From Qipengyuania_B thermophila (GTDB lineage: Bacteria > Pseudomonadota > Alphaproteobacteria > Sphingomonadales > Sphingomonadaceae): a stretch of DNA of 10,751 bases. The translations under genes were made by a program, and so were the position numbers. The notes below the pieces were generated by a model. The model saw only the letters and a list, made by a program, of their open reading frames with translations. It made no database searches and was not told the DNA's origin. Where the stretch lies: NCBI RefSeq assembly GCF_004153605.1, contig NZ_SDSI01000008.1, forward strand, positions 1 to 10,751. The letters are read 5' to 3'. Position 1 is the first letter of the stretch; every line of letters begins with the position of its first letter. Positions 1 to 5,169 of the stretch are shown here, piece after piece.

Positions 1-16
1 GTCAAGCCCATAACTA

Positions 17-388
17 CTAACTCCGAAGGTATTTAGCCCTATGTTCCGGATAATATTCTCCCCAGTGGGCTTCCCACTGTTCTTCCGTGAAATCCGTTCT
101 TACGTAGCGGCTGTTCTGACTTTCTGTGAGATGAAAAAACGTTCTCCAAGGGTGGCCTCCTGCCGGATCGTCGTCTTGGAATAGCGAATTGCAATGCCTG
201 CAGACCCACCCGCCCAAACACCCTTTGAACTGTTTGGCGTGTTGCAATGCTTCTTCTGGTGTTGACCACTCCCCCGACTCCATGAAATGCGCGAACGCCG
301 TGAGGCAGCCGTAGGCAAGCCCGGCTCTCATGCAATTAGGGCATTTGGTCACAGCATGAGTCCTTGTTTGCGGCTCCTCGAATTTCAT
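17..388 (-). CDS. Zinc-ribbon hypothetical protein (123 aa)
   Basis: I do not recognise the family. The 123-aa product begins MKFEEPQTRTHAV and has two CxxC pairs, CPNC near residues 16-19 and CRHC near 63-66, which probably bind one zinc ion. Its C-terminal half is rich in aromatic and charged residues (WEAHWGEYYPEHR). The frame is open further upstream, to 535, but that part is arginine/glycine-rich and is the antisense-frame shadow of the methyltransferase, so I chose the ATG at 388. A purine run (AGGGGG) lies about 16 nt upstream, too far to be a convincing Shine-Dalgarno. The gene overlaps the 3' end of the upstream methyltransferase gene by 53 nt. Its base composition is about half GC, well below the recombination genes to its right, which suggests recent acquisition as accessory cargo. 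The function is unknown; a small nucleic-acid-binding role is only a guess. Confidence 0.6.
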   Translation of the reverse strand: MKFEEPQTRTHAVTKCPNCMRAGLAYGCLTAFAHFMESGEWSTPEEALQHAKQFKGCLGGWVCRHCNSLFQDDDPAGGHPWRTFFHLTESQNSRYVRTDFTEEQWEAHWGEYYPEHRAKYLRS

Positions 389-971
389 GCTCGCTGTCGA
401 TCCGCCCCCTTGACGGTTTGTTCGGTGCCACCCACCCCTCCGGATCGGCCAGCCACGCAAACAGCCCTTGCTCGGGCAGTGGCGTGTGACCGACCGCCGC
501 CATAAAGGCTCCAGTGCCGGGGAACAAATCCACAACGCTATCCCCCGGCTCGAATCCGAGAACGTCGAGAATGTGGCGGCAGAAAGTGCGGGGCTTCGCG
601 CCCGTCAGCCCGCGCCGCAGGGTGATGCTGGCTGAAACCCAATCCCTGACTGTTGCCCGCTTCCGGTCGCCCTTCCGCCCCCCACGCCAGATAAACGGCT
701 CCCACGCATAGGCCGGATTGACGTTCGGCTTGAACACCGCGAACGGCTTGACCCAGGCTCCCACGCGGGCATCCTCGGGGCACATGGGGAGGATGTGACG
801 AAGGCTCGGCGAGCTGAGCGACATAGCCCACCCGTCAGGGAACTCATCGCAAAGGCGGGCGATCAGCGCCCGATGCCATTCGGGATTATCACAGTCGAGC
901 GCGTCTTCATGGTGCGCGGCGTAGAGCTTTCCGCAGCCTAGATAGGGGGGATCGGCATAGGCGAACCGCAT
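336..971 (-). CDS. Circularly permuted DNA methyltransferase, DPPY type
   Basis: This 211-aa protein is a probable SAM-dependent amino-methyltransferase acting on DNA adenine N6 or cytosine N4. The catalytic motif DPPY is at residues 7-10, almost at the N-terminus, and the SAM-binding FxGxG motif (FPGTGA) is at 150-155. That order, catalytic before SAM-binding, is the permuted arrangement seen in beta-class enzymes and in many small phage methyltransferases. The target-recognition part is short, so specificity cannot be inferred. The ATG at 971 follows a strong AAGGAGG with about 9 nt spacing and sits 1 nt after the stop of the HTH gene. The last 40 residues look added: residues 172-182 (AWLADPEGWVA) are encoded by a 32-bp segment identical to one in the neighbouring HTH gene, and the end overlaps the next gene by 53 nt. 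No restriction endonuclease is adjacent, so a protective or regulatory role is more likely than a classical restriction-modification pair. Confidence 0.82.
   Translation of the reverse strand: MRFAYADPPYLGCGKLYAAHHEDALDCDNPEWHRALIARLCDEFPDGWAMSLSSPSLRHILPMCPEDARVGAWVKPFAVFKPNVNPAYAWEPFIWRGGRKGDRKRATVRDWVSASITLRRGLTGAKPRTFCRHILDVLGFEPGDSVVDLFPGTGAFMAAVGHTPLPEQGLFAWLADPEGWVAPNKPSRGRIDSEHEIRGAANKDSCCDQMP
427..458. repeat. 32-bp direct repeat, copy A (methyltransferase 3' end)
   Basis: This 32-bp segment is identical to 1025-1056 in the HTH gene and has the same orientation. Read on the minus strand it encodes AWLADPEGWV in the methyltransferase frame, the same peptide as in the HTH protein. The identity stops sharply at both ends. 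Confidence 0.85.
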
Positions 972-972
972 A

Positions 973-1209
973 TCAGCAGGCCTCCTTGTCGGTCTTCTTC
1001 GACGCCGTCCACCCCTCCGGATCGGCCACCCACCCCTCCGGATCGGCCAGCCACGCCTCCAGCTCGTCGGCGCGCACGGCCTTCGCTCCGGCGCCGAGCC
1101 GATACAGGCGCGGAAACCGCCCCCGCTCGGCGTAGCGGACCAGCGTGCGGCGGGACAGCCCCGCGCGCTCGGTGGCGTCACCAAGGCGGACATAGCACGG
1201 CGTCGTCAT
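973..1209 (-). CDS. AlpA/excisionase-like HTH protein (78 aa)
   Basis: This is a small MerR/AlpA-type winged-helix DNA-binding protein. The N-terminus (YVRLGDATERAGLSRRTL, then YAERGRFPRLYRLG and LEAWLAD) follows the usual layout of phage excisionase or AlpA regulators: a helix-turn-helix from about residue 6 to 30, a wing, and a helix ending in EAW. Such proteins act as transcription factors or recombination directionality factors; no integrase is in view to decide. The C-terminal 24 residues hold a tandem ADPEGWV-ADPEGWT repeat outside the fold. The ATG at 1209 has no clear Shine-Dalgarno; 7 nt upstream is a GC-rich stem-loop (1217-1242), which may affect its translation. It lies between recT-like and methyltransferase genes in the leftward operon. 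Confidence 0.75.
   Translation of the reverse strand: MTTPCYVRLGDATERAGLSRRTLVRYAERGRFPRLYRLGAGAKAVRADELEAWLADPEGWVADPEGWTASKKTDKEAC
1010..1048. repeat. Tandem 18-bp repeat, two units 21 bp apart
   Basis: Two identical 18-bp units (1010-1027 and 1031-1048) are separated by 3 bp, so the period is 21 bp or exactly 7 codons. On the minus strand each encodes ADPEGW inside the HTH protein. The second unit is part of the 32-bp segment shared with the methyltransferase gene. Confidence 0.85.
1025..1056. repeat. 32-bp direct repeat, copy B (HTH gene)
   Basis: This is identical to 427-458. The two copies are 598 bp apart in the same orientation, enclosing most of the methyltransferase gene. Homologous recombination between them would delete that gene. 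Confidence 0.85.
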
Positions 1210-1216
1210 GTCATGA

Positions 1217-1242
1217 CCGGGCGGCTTGTTAGGTCCGCCCGG
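1217..1242 (-). promoter_or_regulatory. GC-rich stem-loop before the HTH gene
   Basis: CCGGGCGG (1217-1224) and CCGCCCGG (1235-1242) are perfect inverted repeats around a 10-nt loop. In the minus-strand transcript the hairpin ends 7 nt before the ATG at 1209 and falls in the 49-nt gap after the RecT-like gene. No T-run follows it, so an intrinsic terminator is unlikely. It could limit translation initiation or mark an mRNA-processing site; this is inferred from position alone. Confidence 0.5.
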
Positions 1243-1258
1243 CTCCCTGTTGATCGTG

Positions 1259-2038
1259 TCACTCTCCCGCCCCTTCCGCCGCGCCCGCCGCCAGCGTCTC
1301 GCGCCGCGCCGCCAGCGCCGCGCTCACCTCGCCGTGCAGCTCGGGGTGCGCCTTGCACAGCTTGGCCATGGCCTTCGCGGCACCGGCCTCCCACGCATCC
1401 AGCTCCTCCGCCGTCTGCGCGTCGGCGATCCGGTCAAGCTGCTCCTCCGCCCACGTCTCGGGGGTGGTGCTGCGGGGGGAGGGCTTGAGATCGGCAGCGC
1501 GCTTGGGCTGGGGCGCTGGCGGCGCGGCGGGCGCGTCCGCAAAATCTGCGACCTCCTCCGGGACATACAACCCGCTCGTCGCGCCGGGGTAAACCGTCCG
1601 GACACCCTCCGACACACAGCGGCTCCGCTTCATCTGCCGCGGGAACTTGGTGTGCATGGGATTCTTAAGCTGCGCCTGCTCGACACGCTGCTCATCCCAG
1701 ACGATCCGCACGCTTCCTCCTGCCGGATGGCTGAAGGTCGCGTCCGCTACCTCGTCTGTCAGATGGTGCCACTCGACACGGCCACCCGACGCGAGGAAAT
1801 CGCGCAGCATGGCATCCGCCTTCTTCGTCGGCGTGCCGTTGATCACATGGTAATCACGCGCCGCCGCCACCGCACTCCGCCCCTCGTCCTGCGCCAGCAA
1901 GCACAATATCAGCGCGGTGTGGGGGTCTTTCACCCCGAACGCAGCGGATCGGGCCATGGCGTTCGCCACGCGCTCCACTTGCTCTAGAGACATCACCTGA
2001 GCATGCCCCCGCTCGATCACTGCCACCTCATTGGCCAT
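1259..2038 (-). CDS. RecT-like single-strand annealing protein
   Basis: This 259-aa protein resembles the RecT-type phage recombinases that anneal complementary single strands and promote strand invasion. The family-like core runs from about residue 20 to 166: a helical start with a DEGRSAV segment (51-57), HVINGTPTKKADAML (64-78), a central strand region with polar residues, then KFPRQMKRSRCVSEGVR (131-147) followed by YPG and GLYVPEEVADF (156-166). These are the segments typical of this RecT subgroup. The tail after 166 is alanine- and proline-rich and probably disordered, then helical. The ATG at 2038 is preceded by AAGGAG with 7 nt spacing; another in-frame ATG at 2044 overlaps the YqaJ stop (ATGA) but sits only 1 nt from the same Shine-Dalgarno, so I prefer 2038. 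It is directly downstream of the YqaJ exonuclease gene, the usual nuclease/annealing-protein pairing. Confidence 0.78.
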   Translation of the reverse strand: MANEVAVIERGHAQVMSLEQVERVANAMARSAAFGVKDPHTALILCLLAQDEGRSAVAAARDYHVINGTPTKKADAMLRDFLASGGRVEWHHLTDEVADATFSHPAGGSVRIVWDEQRVEQAQLKNPMHTKFPRQMKRSRCVSEGVRTVYPGATSGLYVPEEVADFADAPAAPPAPQPKRAADLKPSPRSTTPETWAEEQLDRIADAQTAEELDAWEAGAAKAMAKLCKAHPELHGEVSAALAARRETLAAGAAEGAGE

Positions 2039-2040
2039 CG

Positions 2041-2868
2041 TCATTCTCCTTCCACCGCGAAGCGCAGCGCGCCGCGCTTGTCGCGTTTGACCGTCAGCCC
2101 GTGCCCCGTGCACAGGCTCGCATCGTCCGGCACCAGCCGCTTGATCTCCGCCTTCGCCGCCGCGTGCCGCTCGGCCGCCAGCAGCGTGTCGAGATATTCG
2201 CCGGCCTGCGCCGCCCACGCGTTCGAGCCGGTCATGTCGTACTCGCGCACGCCCTTGGGCTTGGGCGGCGGCGGGGGCGGCAGCGGCACCGGCGGCTCGC
2301 CTGACCGGACGCACGCCCAAAACCGCTCCTCCGCCTCCAGCAGCGCCGCCGCGTAGTCGGCGTCGAGCGCGTACTCGAACATGACCCAGTCGGCGTTGCC
2401 GCGGAACACGGAAAGCACCGCCTGGTCATGGCCCGCGCACAGGCAGTTGTGGGTGAGCTGCGGGACGTAGCGGGCGAACAGATCGGCATCCGGGCCGTAC
2501 GTGCCGGTGTGCTTGGCCTCGAACACGGCGACGGCCGCGTCGGTGAGCGGATCGAACACCACGCCGTCGAGCGTCGCGCGCATGTACGGGATCGTCGCGT
2601 GGACGGCGACCTTGCCGTGGCCATGGACGAGGTTGCCCGTCTGCAGCTCGTACCAGGCGCGGTTAAGCGGCTCGGTGTAGCTGCCCATCTGCACCGCGAG
2701 GCTGGCGGACAAGTCGTCCGGCCCCTCCTCGCCGCGCTTCTGCCGCCACAGCGAGAGGATGCGCGCCTCGTCGCCCGACATGATCGTGTTGGCGTCGGAG
2801 CCGCCGATCCACGCGTGGCGCTCGGCCACGGCCTTGGGAGACAGGCCCAGCGTGTCGAGCAGGCTCAT
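2041..2868 (-). CDS. YqaJ-family viral recombinase exonuclease
   Basis: This 275-aa protein is a PD-(D/E)XK nuclease of the YqaJ/lambda-exonuclease group, which resects one strand of double-stranded DNA to give the annealing protein its substrate. Visible motifs are WIGGSDA (20-26), the early helix with MGSYTEPL (61-68), the catalytic aspartate in TLDG (D101), the EAK motif (E118, K120) and the downstream VPQLTHN helix containing Q137. A proline run (PLPPPPPPKPKG) around 190-200 links the nuclease core to a helical C-terminal section. The ATG at 2868 overlaps the upstream stop as ATGA and has GAGGGGG about 6 nt upstream; an ATG at 2904 in frame is less well placed. It is translationally coupled on both sides and lies next to the RecT-like gene, so the two very probably act together. 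Confidence 0.85.
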   Translation of the reverse strand: MSLLDTLGLSPKAVAERHAWIGGSDANTIMSGDEARILSLWRQKRGEEGPDDLSASLAVQMGSYTEPLNRAWYELQTGNLVHGHGKVAVHATIPYMRATLDGVVFDPLTDAAVAVFEAKHTGTYGPDADLFARYVPQLTHNCLCAGHDQAVLSVFRGNADWVMFEYALDADYAAALLEAEERFWACVRSGEPPVPLPPPPPPKPKGVREYDMTGSNAWAAQAGEYLDTLLAAERHAAAKAEIKRLVPDDASLCTGHGLTVKRDKRGALRFAVEGE

Positions 2869-3089
2869 GTCCGCCCCCTCACGCCGTGCCGGGCGTTGAG
2901 CCATGCCAGCGCGGCGCGGTAGCTGCCGTGCCGGTCGATCATGGCCTGGGTGACATAGCCGCTCGGGCGGGGCTTGTGCTGCAGCTCAAGTCTCATGGGG
3001 TGTCTCCGAAAAACGGCGAGGGCGTAGGCGGAGGCGGCGGCGTAGGCGAGGGCGAGGGCGTAGGCGAGGGCGGGGGCGGTGGAAGTCAT
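2865..3089 (-). CDS. Small membrane-anchored protein (74 aa), possible second start
   Basis: I do not recognise this family. The protein starts MTSTAPALAYALALAY and has an alanine/leucine/tyrosine-rich hydrophobic stretch (about residues 5-27) that fits one membrane segment, followed by FRRHP and a soluble part: MRLELQHKPRPSGY, then QAMIDRHGSYRAALAWLNARHG. The ATG at 3089 overlaps the stop of the preceding 35-aa ORF (ATGA) but has no Shine-Dalgarno of its own, so it probably depends on coupling. An internal ATG at 2996 has GGAGA 7 nt upstream and would give a soluble 43-aa product without the membrane segment. The gene ends in an ATGA overlap with YqaJ. Either form or both may be made; the sequence alone does not decide. 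Confidence 0.55.
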   Translation of the reverse strand: MTSTAPALAYALALAYAAASAYALAVFRRHPMRLELQHKPRPSGYVTQAMIDRHGSYRAALAWLNARHGVRGRT

Positions 3090-3193
3090 CGGACAGCGGC
3101 CCACGCATGGGCGAACCGGACGAGGCAGTCGGCGAGCAGAACCAGCGTCACGAGCGCGGTGCCGCCGAAGTAGAGGGCAATCAGGACGCTCAC
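3086..3193 (-). CDS. Single-pass membrane microprotein (35 aa)
   Basis: This short ORF starts with GTG at 3193 (MSVLIALYFGGTALVTLV...) and ends ...FAHAWAAVR. Residues 2-25 are strongly hydrophobic and could form one transmembrane helix, with a short basic tail. Support for a real gene comes from its edges: the start overlaps the upstream stop as GTGA, its stop overlaps the next ATG as ATGA, and GGGAG lies 8 nt before the start. No homologue is recognised. Its function is unknown; small membrane proteins are common in phage early regions, including superinfection-exclusion and host-takeover peptides, but that is only context. Confidence 0.55.
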   Translation of the reverse strand: MSVLIALYFGGTALVTLVLLADCLVRFAHAWAAVR

Positions 3194-3312
3194 GGCAGCA
3201 TCTCCCGCAGCTCGCGCAGCATCTCGCGGCGCAGCTCGGCGATCTCGCGCTCGGCCTCCTGATACCGGCGGAAGGCAGCGAGCAGGTCGTCGTGGTCGTC
3301 GTCATCGGTCAT
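3190..3312 (-). CDS. Acidic/helical microprotein (40 aa)
   Basis: This 40-aa product begins MTDDDDHDDLLAAFRRY, with a cluster of six aspartates, and continues into a charged helix (QEAEREIAELRREML) with leucines spaced like a short coiled coil. A strong GGAGG precedes the ATG by about 6-8 nt. Its start overlaps the upstream 37-aa ORF (ATGA) and its stop overlaps the next start (GTGA). A coiled-coil dimer or a DNA-mimic-like acidic head is possible from composition, but no function can be assigned. Confidence 0.6.
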   Translation of the reverse strand: MTDDDDHDDLLAAFRRYQEAEREIAELRREMLRELREMLP

Positions 3313-3422
3313 GACACCCTCCAGTCGACACGGCCCCAGCGCCAGACATGACGCTGGCGGCGGACGCTCCACACCCGGCGGGGCAGGAGCAGGACACGGC
3401 GGCGGACAAAGGCGCGGGTCAT
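3309..3422 (-). CDS. Arginine-rich microprotein (37 aa)
   Basis: The ORF encodes MTRAFVRRRVLLLPRRV... ending GRVDWRVS, with about a dozen arginines and several tryptophans. It fits exactly between the glycosyltransferase stop and the next start, with ATGA overlaps at both ends, which is the main argument that it is translated. The Shine-Dalgarno is weak (GGGTGCGGGC region). The composition is strongly basic, so binding to nucleic acid or membrane is possible. No family is recognised; it could instead be an untranslated spacer that happens to be open. Confidence 0.45.
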   Translation of the reverse strand: MTRAFVRRRVLLLPRRVWSVRRQRHVWRWGRVDWRVS

Positions 3423-4066
3423 GCCCGCACCCAGTCGGCAAGCTGGCGCAGACCCGGCACGCGGTCGTACCAGGCAGGGGTGATGTCGCTGGCCGAACGC
3501 CGCTGCACCGCCAGCTGCCGCCACTCCGGGCACAGCTCCGGGTGCGACCGCAGCAGCCACGAGATCGCGCCGTCGATCGGCGGGCGGACGGCGGGATCGT
3601 GCTCGCCGACAACAGCCGGGTCGAACCAAACGTCCGGATCCAGCATCCGCGCGAAGAACGGCACCGCCACCTCCAGCGCCTGGCGCGAGAAGCCCAGACA
3701 GTGTGCGCCCTCGAGGTCCGGGATCGGCGTGCCCTCGCGCGGGGTCCACCGGCCGCCGCCGATCAGCACGTCGGTGACGGGCGACGGCGCGAAGTCCAAC
3801 GCGCCGGGAAGGAACTGGCAGTCGTCCTGGAGCAGGAGGAGGCTCCTGCCCTCAAGCCCGGCGGCCACCATCAATGCCAGCGATGTGCCGAAGCACGAGC
3901 GCGATCCAGCGTGCCGGAACAGGCCCCGGCCACGCACATTCCACGCCTTGACGAAGACGTATGCCTCAGGGTCGATCGGCTGCGCCGCGAACGCCGCCTG
4001 CCGGTCGGTGCGGTGCGGCATGGTGATGACCCGCACGCGGTCGTAGCGCGCGAACAGGCCGCTCAT
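3419..4066 (-). CDS. GT25-like glycosyltransferase
   Basis: This 215-aa protein resembles glycosyltransferase family 25 enzymes, which use nucleotide-sugars in LPS or other glycan synthesis. The N-terminus YDRVRVITMPHRTDRQ (8-23) matches the family's opening strand with its 'hxNLxxRxDR' pattern. CFGTSLALMVAA (58-69) corresponds to the helix that precedes the acceptor site, and LLLLQDDCQFLPG (76-88) is the strand ending in an acidic pair (D81, D82) that would bind the metal. CLGFSRQAL further on is another family-like segment. The ATG at 4066 overlaps the previous stop (ATGA) and has GGAG 8 nt upstream. A glycosyltransferase in the early recombination operon suggests modification of phage DNA, of a host factor or of surface glycans during infection or lysogeny; the target cannot be read from sequence. 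Confidence 0.65.
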   Translation of the reverse strand: MSGLFARYDRVRVITMPHRTDRQAAFAAQPIDPEAYVFVKAWNVRGRGLFRHAGSRSCFGTSLALMVAAGLEGRSLLLLQDDCQFLPGALDFAPSPVTDVLIGGGRWTPREGTPIPDLEGAHCLGFSRQALEVAVPFFARMLDPDVWFDPAVVGEHDPAVRPPIDGAISWLLRSHPELCPEWRQLAVQRRSASDITPAWYDRVPGLRQLADWVRA

Positions 4067-4161
4067 CGCAGCAGCTCCAGGACAAGGCCGATCATGGCCA
4101 ATGCGAGGCTGGCGAGCACCGCCCACGGCAGAGCCTGCCGGAAAGTGTAGCGCGGCCTCAT
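4063..4161 (-). CDS. Single-pass membrane microprotein (32 aa)
   Basis: The product begins MRPRYTFRQALPWAVLAS and continues as a hydrophobic helix to LVLELLR, a basic N-terminus followed by one transmembrane segment (about residues 10-31). GGAGG is 8 nt before the ATG at 4161. The start overlaps the stop of the DnaJ-like zinc-finger gene and the stop overlaps the glycosyltransferase start, both as ATGA. These boundaries and the membrane-protein pattern make it a credible gene, but no family or function is recognised. Confidence 0.6.
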   Translation of the reverse strand: MRPRYTFRQALPWAVLASLALAMIGLVLELLR

Positions 4162-4421
4162 CGCCCGGCCCTCCGCGCATCGGCGGGCGCCGGATACCGG
4201 AGCGCACGGCGTTCGGCGCGCGTCAGGCGGGCGGCCTCGTAGTCGGACATGAGGCCGCTGCCCTCGCAGTCCTCGCAGGGCACGTCCGCCAGTCCCTTGC
4301 AGTAGGACGTGCCGTAGCTGCCGATGTACGTCTCGACCTGGCCGTCACCGCCGCAGGTCTGGCAGGGGATCGCCGCCAGCCACCACGGCGGCGCCTTGCG
4401 GGGAGCGAGGGGCGGGGTCAT
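4158..4421 (-). CDS. DnaJ-type zinc-finger protein (87 aa)
   Basis: This small protein carries two CxxCxGxG motifs, CQTCGGDG (20-27) and CEDCEGSG (49-56), the pattern of the central zinc domain of DnaJ, with another cysteine at 41. There is no J domain or client-binding domain, so it is a free-standing zinc module rather than a chaperone. The region after residue 60 is basic and helical (ARLTRAERRALRYPAPADARRAGR). It starts at an ATGA overlap with the hexapeptide-repeat gene and ends at an ATGA overlap with a 32-aa membrane ORF. The Shine-Dalgarno is weak (GAGA), so coupling is likely. Proteins of this kind are frequent in phage early regions and mostly uncharacterised. Confidence 0.7.
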   Translation of the reverse strand: MTPPLAPRKAPPWWLAAIPCQTCGGDGQVETYIGSYGTSYCKGLADVPCEDCEGSGLMSDYEAARLTRAERRALRYPAPADARRAGR

Positions 4422-5074
4422 TCGAAAATCTCGCCGTAAACCCACGCGTCGCCGTAAACCTGCGCGTTGCCGAAAACCCACGCGTCGCCGTAAACCCGCG
4501 CGTTGCCGTAAATCCGCGCGTGGCCGTAAACCCACGCGTCGCCGTAAACCCGCGCGTCGCCGGAGACCCACGCGTCGCCGAAAACCTGCGCGTCGTCGGA
4601 AACCCGCGCGTCGCCGAAAACCCGCGCGTTGCCGGAGACCCACGCGTCGCCGTAAATCCGCGCGTGGCCGGAAACCCGCGCGTGGCCGGAAACCCGCGCG
4701 TTGCCGAAAACCCACGCGTTGCCGAAAACCCGCGCGTCGTCGAAAACCCACGCGTCGCCGTAAACCCGCGCGTCGCCGGAGACCCACGCGTCGCCGAAAA
4801 CCTGCGCGTCGTCGGAAACCCGCGCGTCGCCGGAGACCCACGCGTCGCCGAAAACCTGCGCGTCGTCGTAAACCCACGCGTCGTCGTGCTCAGACAGATT
4901 GTTCTCGCTCTCGATCCACCCTCCCGGATCACCGGCCTTGACCTCGTATCGCGGGATATCCCGCACAGCGCGGATGCGATGCAGGGTTACGCCGTCCTCG
5001 ACGCGAGTCTCGCCCGTGGTCTGGTACTTGCTGTTGCGGATCGCCAGGGCGTCCTGGATGTTGGGCTTCGCCAC
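4418..5074 (-). CDS. Hexapeptide-repeat (left-handed beta-helix) phage protein
   Basis: The 218-aa product has a roughly 60-residue N-terminal part ending in GDPGGWIESENNLSEH and then about 25 consecutive hexads of the form [GD][DNH]A[WRQ][VI][YFS], the pattern expected of a left-handed parallel beta-helix. Many such prophage proteins with GDAWVYG-type repeats exist; their role is not established, though the fold is shared with acyl- and nucleotidyl-transferases and with some DNA mimics. The start is GTG at 5074, with GGGGAG 7 nt upstream. It is the first gene after the leftward operator/promoter region, so it should be among the earliest genes expressed on induction. It ends in an ATGA overlap with the zinc-finger gene. 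The repeat DNA is open in several other frames, which are shadows. Confidence 0.8.
   Translation of the reverse strand: MAKPNIQDALAIRNSKYQTTGETRVEDGVTLHRIRAVRDIPRYEVKAGDPGGWIESENNLSEHDDAWVYDDAQVFGDAWVSGDARVSDDAQVFGDAWVSGDARVYGDAWVFDDARVFGNAWVFGNARVSGHARVSGHARIYGDAWVSGNARVFGDARVSDDAQVFGDAWVSGDARVYGDAWVYGHARIYGNARVYGDAWVFGNAQVYGDAWVYGEIFE
4424..4890. repeat. 18-bp tandem array coding hexapeptide repeats
   Basis: Degenerate 18-bp units related to AACCCACGCGTCGCCGT run head to tail across this stretch. Each unit is one hexapeptide of the beta-helix protein. Higher-order copies recur (for example the DDAQVF-GDAWVS-GDARV block appears more than once), which suggests growth by unequal recombination. 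Confidence 0.85.
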
Positions 5075-5113
5075 CCTTCGTCTCCCCGCCGCGGGATTGC
5101 GGCTGTGGGGAGA

Positions 5114-5142
5114 CTATTACGCCCCGTGTAACCTCATGGCAA
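5114..5142 (-). promoter_or_regulatory. Candidate leftward early promoter (pL-like)
   Basis: On the minus strand TTGCCA (5142-5137) is followed after 17 bp by TAATAG (5119-5114). The -35 is a good match, the -10 is weak. The dyad at 5117-5131 covers the spacer and -10, where repressor binding would block polymerase. Predicted transcription would begin near 5107, leaving a short leader before the GTG at 5074. Confidence 0.4.
5117..5131. promoter_or_regulatory. Repressor operator, left site 1
   Basis: TTACGCCCCGTGTAA is a 15-bp imperfect dyad that matches the perfect palindrome at 5561-5575 in both outer arms. It overlaps the candidate leftward -10 element. Confidence 0.6.
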
Positions 5143-5149
5143 GAGGAAA

Positions 5150-5164
5150 TTACATCGGGTGCAA
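5150..5164. promoter_or_regulatory. Repressor operator, left site 2
   Basis: TTACATCGGGTGCAA is a second 15-bp copy of the dyad, 33 bp (about three helical turns) from left site 1. It lies just downstream of the repressor stop and upstream of the candidate -35. Confidence 0.55.
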
Positions 5165-5169
5165 ATTAT

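Noticed and set aside
1217..1242. Intrinsic terminator between the RecT-like and HTH genes
   Set aside because: The stem is strong but no T-run follows on either strand, and transcription most likely continues into the HTH and methyltransferase genes.
1226..1987. Plus-strand 253-codon frame opposite the RecT-like gene
   Set aside because: It is an arginine/leucine-rich shadow; the minus-strand product has family-like segments and a strong ribosome binding site.
2428..2922. Plus-strand 164-codon frame opposite YqaJ
   Set aside because: It is an antisense shadow of a gene with complete PD-(D/E)XK motifs.
3311..4150. Plus-strand frame of 279 codons opposite the glycosyltransferase
   Set aside because: It is antisense to a recognisable GT25-like protein and the coupled microgenes, and is histidine/arginine/alanine-rich without motifs.
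4424..4890. Regular repeat array that could be mistaken for CRISPR
   Set aside because: The 18-bp units are contiguous without unique spacers and are in frame with a hexapeptide-repeat protein on the minus strand.
4158..4941. Long open frames with RRRVGLRRRAG-, ATRGFSATRG- or NPRVAEN-type repeats on both strands over the array
   Set aside because: They are shadows: an 18-bp period keeps several frames open. Only the hexapeptide frame has a sensible N-terminal domain, a ribosome binding site and coupling to the next gene.
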